Below the pieces are notes generated by a model. The model was given only the letters and a program-made list of their open reading frames with translations, did not search any database and was not told the DNA's origin. This document shows, in pieces, positions 14,562-21,642 of a stretch of DNA of 23,903 bases (within the stretch, counting starts at the first letter, position 1; every line of letters starts with the position of its first letter). Made by a program: the position numbers and the translations under genes. The DNA is from DASQFI01 sp035633215 (lineage in GTDB: Bacteria > Acidobacteriota > Vicinamibacteria > Vicinamibacterales > SCN-69-37): contig DASQFI010000011.1 in assembly GCA_035633215.1 (NCBI GenBank), forward strand, positions 1 to 23,903, written 5' to 3'.

Positions 14562-15979
14562 GGGGCCTCCCGCGGCGTCTGACCCGACCATCGCTTCGCC
14601 GGCCGACGACGGCCTGACCACAAGACGGCGGCCCCGAACGCCAGTCCCGCGATCGAGCCCGCAACGCCCCAACCGGCGACGCGGATCGGGTCGGGCGGCA
14701 GCGCCGGCACGTCGCGCAAGGCCGGCGGGCGCGTCAGCGGATGCTGATCGACGACCGGTACGGGCTCCAGCACCGGGAATGCCCGCTCGGCGGCCGACAG
14801 AACAGAGGCGCCGAGGCTCTGCGCGAACAGATCGGCCGCCGTCAGATTGCCGCGAAGATGGTCGAACACGTTCGAGAGGCGGTACGGCCGATCGCCAATG
14901 CCATCGGCGTCCAGATCGATCGCGTCGCCATCGGACCAGTAGTTCCGGTCGAAGACCGTGTCGGTACGCCGGCCCACGAGCTGCAGCGGCGACAGGTTGC
15001 CGACGAAGGCGTTGCCTTCGAAGCGGTTACGCCCGCTCGAGTCGTAGAGCACCACGGCCACGTCCGATTGCGCGATGAGATTGCGGCGAAAGGTGTTTTC
15101 GTACGAGCCTTCGAGGAAGATCCCACGGCCATTGTCGGCGATGAGATTGTCCTCGGCCACCACCTGGTCGCAGGTCTTGAGCAGCAGGCCGACCGAGTTG
15201 AATCCGCGATTGCGGACGAACCGGTTGCGCCGGAACACGAGGCGTTTCGAGTACATCAGTGCCGCACCCGCGGCGCTCCGCTCGAACAGGTTGTCTTCGA
15301 AGACGTTGTCGTCGGAGAACATGTAGTGCAGGCCGTAGCGCACCTCGCTGACCGTGTTGCGAGCCACGGTTCCGTGCGTCGACGACTGCAGATAGAACCC
15401 GTCGCGCGCATAGCGGACCGAGTTGTCGAGGAGCCGAAAGCCGGTTGTGTTCCAGACGTGAATTCCCGACCCCTGCTCGCCGGGATCCTTTCCGCGCACG
15501 CCTTCGATCTCTGTGCGTTCGATCGCGGCGCCATGCGCCTCGCGCAGGTACACGCCGAAGATGGCGCGCACGATGCGGCAGTCCCGCACGACGACACGGC
15601 TCGCCGCGATGTGAATGCCCGACGAATCGCGCGCCAGATCGCCGCCCAGGCGGCCGTCGATGTCGAAGCCCTCGATGACGACGTCATCGGCGCGGATGCG
15701 GACGACGCTGCCGGCGCCCGAACCAAGAAGGCGCGGCCGGCCGTGGCCGAGGAGACGCACGGGCCGATCGACCACGAAATCTCCCTCGTAGACACCGGCC
15801 GGCACGTCGATCACAGCCCCTGGCCGGGCCGCGTCGATCAACGCCTGCAGCGGCGACATCTGCCCGATCGGCGGCCGGCCCTCGATCTGTCCGGCCGAAG
15901 CTGGTCCCATCCCTCCCGGGACCTGGACCAGAAGCGCGACGAGCGCGACCGCCGGCAGCATGTCCAGACCCGCCGTCAC
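14558..15979 (-). CDS. nosD: NosD periplasmic copper-maturation protein
   Basis: 473 residues. An N-terminal signal sequence (MLPAVALVALLVQVPGG) is followed by a right-handed beta-helix of CASH type, seen as repeated N-x-F and G-I-x/G-x-x-L turns (SGIHIAASRVVVRDCRI, DGFYLQSSTHGTVARNTV, RGIFLEGSYENTFRRN). NYWSDGDAIDLDADGIGDRPY is a NosD signature near the end of the helix. A C-terminal helix (GWGVAGSIAGLAFGAAVLW) may anchor it. It acts with NosF and NosY in building the NosZ copper centre. GTG 15979 overlaps the previous stop; ATG 15961 is an equally possible start. Confidence 0.94.
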   Translation of the reverse strand: MTAGLDMLPAVALVALLVQVPGGMGPASAGQIEGRPPIGQMSPLQALIDAARPGAVIDVPAGVYEGDFVVDRPVRLLGHGRPRLLGSGAGSVVRIRADDVVIEGFDIDGRLGGDLARDSSGIHIAASRVVVRDCRIVRAIFGVYLREAHGAAIERTEIEGVRGKDPGEQGSGIHVWNTTGFRLLDNSVRYARDGFYLQSSTHGTVARNTVSEVRYGLHYMFSDDNVFEDNLFERSAAGAALMYSKRLVFRRNRFVRNRGFNSVGLLLKTCDQVVAEDNLIADNGRGIFLEGSYENTFRRNLIAQSDVAVVLYDSSGRNRFEGNAFVGNLSPLQLVGRRTDTVFDRNYWSDGDAIDLDADGIGDRPYRLSNVFDHLRGNLTAADLFAQSLGASVLSAAERAFPVLEPVPVVDQHPLTRPPALRDVPALPPDPIRVAGWGVAGSIAGLAFGAAVLWSGRRRPAKRWSGQTPREAP

Positions 15980-16611
15980 GACGCCGGCGCGCGTCGCTGC
16001 CGCCACGCGATCCAGAGCGCCATGACCAGCAGCAGACCGACCGCCACCAGCAGGTACGAGCCGGCTCGCGGGTACGAGTAGACTTCGAAGTTTGCGATCT
16101 GCTTGTATCCGAACATCGGTGGCGTGAAGGGTGGGACCTTCACGGCCGCCCCCGGCGCCAGGTCGTGGCCGTATCGATAGAGCTTGAAGCCGAACGACCA
16201 CAGTGAAAAGCCGCCGAAGTAGACGAAGACCATCGTCGCGTCGACCAGCTCCTTCACGGTGCCGAGCACCGTCGCGCGCAGGAGCAACAGCGCCACGCCG
16301 CCCAGCACAAAAGGGATCCACTTGAACTCGGTGAAGTCCTCCATGGCGAGATCGCGCATGCCGATGTAGTGATTCAGGATGTTGATCTCTTTGATGTCCT
16401 GCCCGCCGTTGCCGCCGACGAGCGCGTGGTCGTAGATGTCGAGGCGCAGGCCGTCCGGGTACTGCGGCGCGAACATCGTCAGATTCCACAGCGCGAGGAA
16501 GTGCGCGGACACGACCAGCACGGCCGCCAGCACGAGGACCGATCGGGGCGCGGCCCCGATCGGCTCATGGAGGAACGCCGCGCTGCGTTCGAGGAAGCCC
16601 TTCCTGGCCAT
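15976..16611 (-). CDS. NosB-like membrane protein of clade II nos clusters
   Basis: 211 residues with about five predicted helices (SVLVLAAVLVVSAHFLALWNL, WIPFVLGGVALLLLR, ATMVFVYFGGFSLWSFGF, AGSYLLVAVGLLLVMALWIAW). A conserved-looking periplasmic block GQDIKEINILNHYIGM contains His and Met residues that could bind copper. It lies between nosZ and nosD, the position of nosB in Wolinella-type clusters. NosB is a hallmark of clade II nos loci and is needed for N2O respiration there; its biochemical role is unclear. A GGAGG site lies six bases before ATG 16611. Confidence 0.78.
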   Translation of the reverse strand: MARKGFLERSAAFLHEPIGAAPRSVLVLAAVLVVSAHFLALWNLTMFAPQYPDGLRLDIYDHALVGGNGGQDIKEINILNHYIGMRDLAMEDFTEFKWIPFVLGGVALLLLRATVLGTVKELVDATMVFVYFGGFSLWSFGFKLYRYGHDLAPGAAVKVPPFTPPMFGYKQIANFEVYSYPRAGSYLLVAVGLLLVMALWIAWRQRRAPAS

Positions 16612-16632
16612 CGCTGTCCTCCCGCCGGCCCG

Positions 16633-18492
16633 TCACCGCGGCTTGACGATGAGGTAGCCCTGCATCTCCTGATGGAGGGCCGAGCAGAAGTTCGTGCAGT
16701 AGTACGGATACACGCCCTTCTTCGCGGTGAACGTCACGACCTTCGTTTCGCCGGGATCGATGACCAGGTTGATGTTGTAGTCGAGCAGCCCGAACCCGTG
16801 CAGCTCGTCCGTGGTCTGCTCGATGTTCGTGACCGCGACCGTCACAATGTCGCCTTCGTTCACCTCGACAGCGGTCGGCGTGAATGACGAGCGCACGGCG
16901 ACCAACTTGACGGTGACCTTGTTGCCCTGCCGCGTGACGCCGGCCTGATTCACGTCCCAGACGGCCAGCGGATGCTTGTTTTCTTCCTTCGGATAGACCT
17001 CGATGGGGTGCAGCTTGTCGGCCTTGACGATCTGGGCGTAGTGCGGCTCCGGCTCGGTGAAGGCGTCGTAGAGCAGCTTCATCTTCTCTTCGGTGATGTC
17101 GATGAGCTGGGAGGACTCCGGCTGGGACGGACCGACGTTGAGGTGACGCCCGTGCGAGAGCTTGTTGAGAGCGACCAGGTAATTGCCGTCCGGGCTCACC
17201 GTGTCGCCTTCGGCCGCCGACAGGTGTCCGATCGAGTAGGACACCGGGGCCTTGTCGATCACCTCCCAGGTGCCGAGCTTCCACTTGGTGATGGCGCTGT
17301 CGACGAAGAGCGACGTGTACGCGAAGCCGTCGGTGCCGAACTGCGTGTGCAGCGGCCCGAGGCCGACCTGCACTTCGGCGTCCTTGACCGATTCGTACTT
17401 GAGGACCGGCACGCCGTCCTCGTCGCCGGTGAAGTCCTTGTTCCGAATCGCAGTCTGGATCTTCTCGAAGTTGAAGGCCGTCGTGACGCCCTGCAGCTTG
17501 CCGGACCCGATGATGTACTTCCCGTCGGGCGAGACGTCGACGCCGTGCGGGGACTTGCCGCACGGAATGAGATAGACGAGGCCCGGGACCTTCTTGGGGT
17601 CGATCACCCGGACGCCGCCAATCAGGTCGCCTTTGCCTTCGGCGGCCGCCTTCTCGGCGGCCCGCCAGTCGACGGCCGCGATGTAGTCACGGTCTTTCTG
17701 CGTGGAGGTGACCTCGAGCTTCCCGGTGGCACGCTCGGTGTTGTACGAGCTCCAGAACATCCAGCCGTCCGACAGCAGCTTGCCGGCGTCACCGAGGTCG
17801 AAGTCGAACGGCGGCATCAGGATCTGCCAGCCGAGCGACATGGCGCCGCTCTTGGGATCGATCTTGACGGCCGCCAGGACGCCCTTGTACTCGGTCGCGT
17901 ACTTGTCGATCGGCGCGTACGTGCCCTTGGGAATGGGGATGGAGAAGCGCGTGCCCATCATCGCGTACTCGGTGTTGGGCGTCACGAAGGCGCCCGAATG
18001 GTTGCCGGAGACGTTGGGCACGGGCCCCAAGATCTGTTTCGTCTTGAAGTCGCGCAGATCGATGCGCGCAATACGCCCGTTCATCTCGTTGACGAACAGC
18101 CACCGCCCGTCATACTCGCCCTTGGTCTCCGACAGCGCCGGATGATGGACGTCGCCCCAGGTCAGCCCGCCCAGCATCGCCTTCGAGTCGTCGTCGAACC
18201 CGTACCCGGTCGCCGGGTACGGCGTGAAGACCGGAATGGTCGAGATGTGGCGCATCGACGGCAGGCCGTAGACGTACACCTGTCCCGAATGCCCGCCGGA
18301 CGAGAACATGTAGTACTGATCCAGGTCGCCGGGCGCGACGTAGGTCTTCTCGGCCGCAATGGCGGTGTCCGAGACGCCGGCGCGCCGCGTCGTCCGTGGC
18401 CCGCTTGGTGAACATTGGCTGACCGCCACCCCCAGCCCCACGATGGCGGCCGCTGCCGTCCACGTGATCATGCGTGCTCTGCTCGGTGTCAT
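16633..18492 (-). CDS. nosZ: Nitrous-oxide reductase NosZ, clade II type
   Basis: 619 residues. It reduces N2O to N2 in the periplasm. The seven CuZ histidines are visible in order: DVHHPALSE, GNHSGAF, SPHGVDVSPDG, PLHTQFG, IGHLSAAEGD and LSHGRHLNVG. The C-terminal cupredoxin domain carries CuA ligands ELHGFGL and YCTNFCSALHQEM (C599, C603, H607, M610). The N-terminal signal (MITWTAAAAIVGLGVAV) has no twin-arginine motif, so export is probably by Sec, as in clade II enzymes. A good AAGGAG site lies eight bases before ATG 18492. A tandem TGCTGTACT-type repeat sits in the 53-base gap to the upstream cytochrome gene. Confidence 0.97.
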   Translation of the reverse strand: MTPSRARMITWTAAAAIVGLGVAVSQCSPSGPRTTRRAGVSDTAIAAEKTYVAPGDLDQYYMFSSGGHSGQVYVYGLPSMRHISTIPVFTPYPATGYGFDDDSKAMLGGLTWGDVHHPALSETKGEYDGRWLFVNEMNGRIARIDLRDFKTKQILGPVPNVSGNHSGAFVTPNTEYAMMGTRFSIPIPKGTYAPIDKYATEYKGVLAAVKIDPKSGAMSLGWQILMPPFDFDLGDAGKLLSDGWMFWSSYNTERATGKLEVTSTQKDRDYIAAVDWRAAEKAAAEGKGDLIGGVRVIDPKKVPGLVYLIPCGKSPHGVDVSPDGKYIIGSGKLQGVTTAFNFEKIQTAIRNKDFTGDEDGVPVLKYESVKDAEVQVGLGPLHTQFGTDGFAYTSLFVDSAITKWKLGTWEVIDKAPVSYSIGHLSAAEGDTVSPDGNYLVALNKLSHGRHLNVGPSQPESSQLIDITEEKMKLLYDAFTEPEPHYAQIVKADKLHPIEVYPKEENKHPLAVWDVNQAGVTRQGNKVTVKLVAVRSSFTPTAVEVNEGDIVTVAVTNIEQTTDELHGFGLLDYNINLVIDPGETKVVTFTAKKGVYPYYCTNFCSALHQEMQGYLIVKPR

Positions 18493-18545
18493 GGTGACTG
18501 CTCCTTCTGTACTTGCTGTACTTGCTGGCGGCCCTACCCCCGCGG

Positions 18546-19766
18546 TCAGGGCCGCTTGCTCTTGGCGCGCGCGGCGTCGCGCTGCTTCTGGTATTCGGCG
18601 AACGCCTCGCGCAGTTTCGTGACGGCGATCTCCTTCTGAGCCGGCGACAGGATGATCTGACGCGACAACACGACGGCCATCGTGCCGCTGGGCTCGCGCA
18701 GGAAGTCGTCGATGGTGCGTCCAAACCTGGACTGCACGTCCTCGACGGCATTCGACAGATCCGGTCCGATCTGCGCCGGGCTTTTCACGCCGAAGACCGA
18801 GAGCGAGTGACAGACGAAGCACCCGGTCTGCACGAACCATCCGCCCGGTCCCGAGCGCATGCGCTCCTCGTCGGCCGCCTGTTCCGGCGTCGGCGTGTCC
18901 GTGCGCGGCGCGCCGGACAGGAACTCGGCGGGCACGTCGGCCGGGCGCCAGGACAGCACGAGCATCGAGAGCGCCTGCGCCTGCTCGCTCGAGAAATTGA
19001 AATTCGGCATCACCGACCCGGCCGAGAGCGCGCGCGGGTCCTTGAAGTGCGCGACGTGCCAGGCGAACGCCGTGCGCTGCCCCGAGAGCCGCGTGTAGTC
19101 GTACTGCTCGGGCGCCTTCTCGCCGACGCGCGTGAGATCCGGGCCGATGTGGCCGCCGCGATTGTTGATGGTGTGACAGGCGCGGCAGCCCTTCTCCTCA
19201 ACGAGACGCTTCGCGAGGTTGATCGCGTCGGCACCCTTCGTCTCGCGGTCGTAGCGGTGGCAGAGGTTGCAGTTCATCTGGATGAGCGCGCCTTTGTTCC
19301 CGGCGAGCGAATAGGACTCGCCGAGCCACCGGCTGAGCAGCGGCTCTTCCCAGTGCGCGATCTCGCCGTGCGCATCCGCGACATCGACCGCCCAGCCCTG
19401 CCCGCCGTGGCACGACGTGCAGCCGAACTTCTCGACGGGGTGAAGCTTCAGCGGCTCGACCGGGTGGGTACGGAACGGCTCGTCCGCGCGCTCGAACCCC
19501 TTCCAGGACGTCGCCTGGTGGCACGTCACGCACCGGTCGGCTCGCCGGAGACCAGGCACCCAGATCTGCTGGATGCCGCCGGGCACGGTCTCGTCCGCGC
19601 CGAACTTCTCGCCGACCTCCCGGCGAAACTCATCCTGGTAGTAGCGCCAGTCGTGCGCGCGGTCGCTGGCAAAGAAAAGGACGCACGAGAGGATCAGCAG
19701 CGCGCCGACGAACGCCAGCGTCGGCCGGTCGAGTCGCGGGTACGGCGAGCGGGTCCGCTGCTCCAT
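18546..19766 (-). CDS. Membrane-anchored pentaheme cytochrome c of the nos operon
   Basis: 406 residues. One N-terminal membrane helix (about 16-33) precedes a periplasmic part with five heme c sites: CVTCH (79-83), CTSCH (116-120), CNLCH (166-170), CRACH (194-198) and CFVCH (316-320). The first two and the third lie in a multiheme module; the last two are in separate class I-like cytochrome domains, with candidate Met ligands near SVMPNF (253) and in the C-terminal domain. It starts one base after the cytochrome b stop. By context it replaces cytochrome c1/f and carries electrons from the Rieske/cytochrome b complex toward NosZ. Confidence 0.9.
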   Translation of the reverse strand: MEQRTRSPYPRLDRPTLAFVGALLILSCVLFFASDRAHDWRYYQDEFRREVGEKFGADETVPGGIQQIWVPGLRRADRCVTCHQATSWKGFERADEPFRTHPVEPLKLHPVEKFGCTSCHGGQGWAVDVADAHGEIAHWEEPLLSRWLGESYSLAGNKGALIQMNCNLCHRYDRETKGADAINLAKRLVEEKGCRACHTINNRGGHIGPDLTRVGEKAPEQYDYTRLSGQRTAFAWHVAHFKDPRALSAGSVMPNFNFSSEQAQALSMLVLSWRPADVPAEFLSGAPRTDTPTPEQAADEERMRSGPGGWFVQTGCFVCHSLSVFGVKSPAQIGPDLSNAVEDVQSRFGRTIDDFLREPSGTMAVVLSRQIILSPAQKEIAVTKLREAFAEYQKQRDAARAKSKRP

Positions 19767-19767
19767 G

Positions 19768-21117
19768 TCAGATCCTCGTCGGGACGGCGGGCCAGGCTTC
19801 CCACGGCCAGTAGAAGTCCCAATACGGGCCGCGCAGCTCCATGCCGACGAACGTCAGCACCACGATCGCGAGCAACACCAGGATGAAGACCAGGTTCTGC
19901 GTGCGCCGCGCCGCGGGAAACCAGAGGCCAGTCACCGCACGCGAGCTTCGATCGAGCCACGGCCAGATCGTGAGGAGCGTGATGAGCGCGCCAGGCAGGA
20001 GCACGCCGCCGATGAACGCGCCATTGATAGTGATGGGCCCGAGGTGCACCGTCGTGTCGGTGACGACTTCCTGGAGCCAGAGAAAGTACCAGGGCGCCTT
20101 GGCCGGGTTGGGCGTGACGAGCGCGTTGGCCGGCTCCTCGAGCGGCGAGCGGATGAACACCGCGAGAATGCTGATGACCGCGATCGTCGCGAGCGTGACG
20201 ATCATGGCGCGCCTCGCCAGGTCGGGGACGGCGTTCACGGTCGTGTCGGGCGCCGCGAGCGTGCGGGCGGTCACGGCCGGCGCGGTCCCTCGGGCGACGC
20301 CGAGGAGCGTGTACGTCTTCGTGGCGGACGGCGCCGCGACGCGCGCGACCTCGGCCAGCTCCTCGCGGTCGGCCCGCGCCAGACCGCCGTCTTTTCTCAC
20401 CCGCCACATGTGGTACGCGAACAGGACGCCGAGCGCCGCCGGCAGGAAGACGATGTGCAGCACGTAGAAGCGGAGGAGCGTGGCCTGCTCGATGGCGCGG
20501 CCGCCGATCAGCAGCTCGCGGACGCTCGGACCGATCCACGGAATCGACGACGCGATGTTCGTGCCGACAGTCACGGCCCAGAACGCCAGTTGATCCCACG
20601 GCAGCAGATATCCCGTGAACGAGAGGAACAGCGTCAGGAGCAGCATCACGACGCCAATGACCCAGTTCCATTCGCGGTGCTGGTTGCGCCCGATGCCGTT
20701 CTTGTAGGCGCCCGTGAAAAAGACGCGGGCCAGATGGAGGACGACGAGTATCACCATGCCGTGCGCCGCAATCCGATGTACGCCGCGAAGCCACCGGCCG
20801 AACGTGATGACGTACTCGATGTCCTTCACCGACTGATAGGCGCGCTCGACCGAGGGCACGTACAGGAGGAGCAGCGGCAGGCCAGAGAGAATCGTGAGGA
20901 GAAAGAGGGCGGCCGTCGCGGTCCCGAGCCAGAACGAGTACGACCAGGCCATCGAGGCCTTCGAGACCTTGGCCGGAAACCAATGCAGCAGGAAGTTCGA
21001 CGTGATCGCGTCGCCGGCTTCGCGATCGGACTTCGGCCGGTAACTCCAGAGACGCGTGGGCCGCACGCCGGGGGCGCTCGGCGCGTCAGATCGGAACAGT
21101 TTCGCCAGTGAAGCCAT
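19768..21117 (-). CDS. Cytochrome b (b6/subunit IV fusion type) of a quinol oxidase complex
   Basis: 449 residues, with about eight membrane helices. The heme ligands are two His pairs: GVHRIAAHGMVILVVLHLAR (13 residues between H and H) and VLHIVFLPAALGVLFAYHMW (14 residues between, as in cytochrome b6). The Qo-site PEWY motif is represented by NPAKAPWYFLWLQE. A soluble insert (about 245-290) separates the two halves. It oxidises quinol and passes electrons to the Rieske protein and the multiheme cytochrome. It sits 12 bases after the Rieske gene and one base before the cytochrome c gene. A dedicated bc-type complex is expected for N2O respiration in some clade II organisms. Confidence 0.93.
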   Translation of the reverse strand: MASLAKLFRSDAPSAPGVRPTRLWSYRPKSDREAGDAITSNFLLHWFPAKVSKASMAWSYSFWLGTATAALFLLTILSGLPLLLLYVPSVERAYQSVKDIEYVITFGRWLRGVHRIAAHGMVILVVLHLARVFFTGAYKNGIGRNQHREWNWVIGVVMLLLTLFLSFTGYLLPWDQLAFWAVTVGTNIASSIPWIGPSVRELLIGGRAIEQATLLRFYVLHIVFLPAALGVLFAYHMWRVRKDGGLARADREELAEVARVAAPSATKTYTLLGVARGTAPAVTARTLAAPDTTVNAVPDLARRAMIVTLATIAVISILAVFIRSPLEEPANALVTPNPAKAPWYFLWLQEVVTDTTVHLGPITINGAFIGGVLLPGALITLLTIWPWLDRSSRAVTGLWFPAARRTQNLVFILVLLAIVVLTFVGMELRGPYWDFYWPWEAWPAVPTRI

Positions 21118-21129
21118 GGTGACGCCTCG

Positions 21130-21642
21130 TCACACCGTGAGCCGGAAATCGCGCTCGACCTGGTCGGCCAGATCCACGACGAGCTGCCCGTCGTCGGGCG
21201 CGATCGACAGTCGGAACCAGGCGAGCGGCTGGGGTGCCGGCCCCGCAACGTTGGTGCCGTCGCCCGTGTACCGGGAGCCGTGACACGGGCAACTGAACCG
21301 GTGGGTCAATCGCAGCGGCGCGCCTCCGACGGTCGCTTCTTCCGGGCGCGGCAGCGCCTCGGCGCGGACCGTGCATCCCAGATGCGTGCACACCGCCGAA
21401 ATTGAGTGGAATGTGTTGCCGTCACGAAAGATGAACAGCCGCTCGTCGGCGAGAAATTTCAGGCCGTCCGGGAAGTCCGAGGGCGGCCCGACCTTAACGG
21501 TCGTCGGCGAGTCGTATGAGACGTTCGGCACCAACGCGCGAAGCGAGGCCGCGCTTTGGGCCGCAAGTGCCACGACGCCCGCGCCGGTGCCGAGCTTCAC
21601 GAGAAAGTCGCGGCGATCACCGGACGATTTGACGTCGGTCAT
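21130..21642 (-). CDS. Rieske [2Fe-2S] iron-sulfur protein
   Basis: 170 residues. The N-terminus DRRDFLVKLGTGAGVVALAA is a twin-arginine signal that also acts as membrane anchor. The cluster ligands are in CTHLGC (C85, H87; C90) and CPCHGS (C118, C120, H121), with C90-C120 as the expected disulfide. It transfers electrons from quinol at the cytochrome b Qo site to cytochrome c. The ATG overlaps the stop of the FAD protein (ATGA), so the two are translationally coupled. GGAG lies about ten bases upstream. Confidence 0.95.
   Translation of the reverse strand: MTDVKSSGDRRDFLVKLGTGAGVVALAAQSAASLRALVPNVSYDSPTTVKVGPPSDFPDGLKFLADERLFIFRDGNTFHSISAVCTHLGCTVRAEALPRPEEATVGGAPLRLTHRFSCPCHGSRYTGDGTNVAGPAPQPLAWFRLSIAPDDGQLVVDLADQVERDFRLTV

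Noticed and set aside
21110..21140. TGACG-CCT-CGTCA inverted repeat between the Rieske and cytochrome b genes
   Set aside because: The spacing differs from the TATGAC-N4-GTCATA sites and it lies inside a 12-base intergenic gap of an operon; it is probably coincidental.
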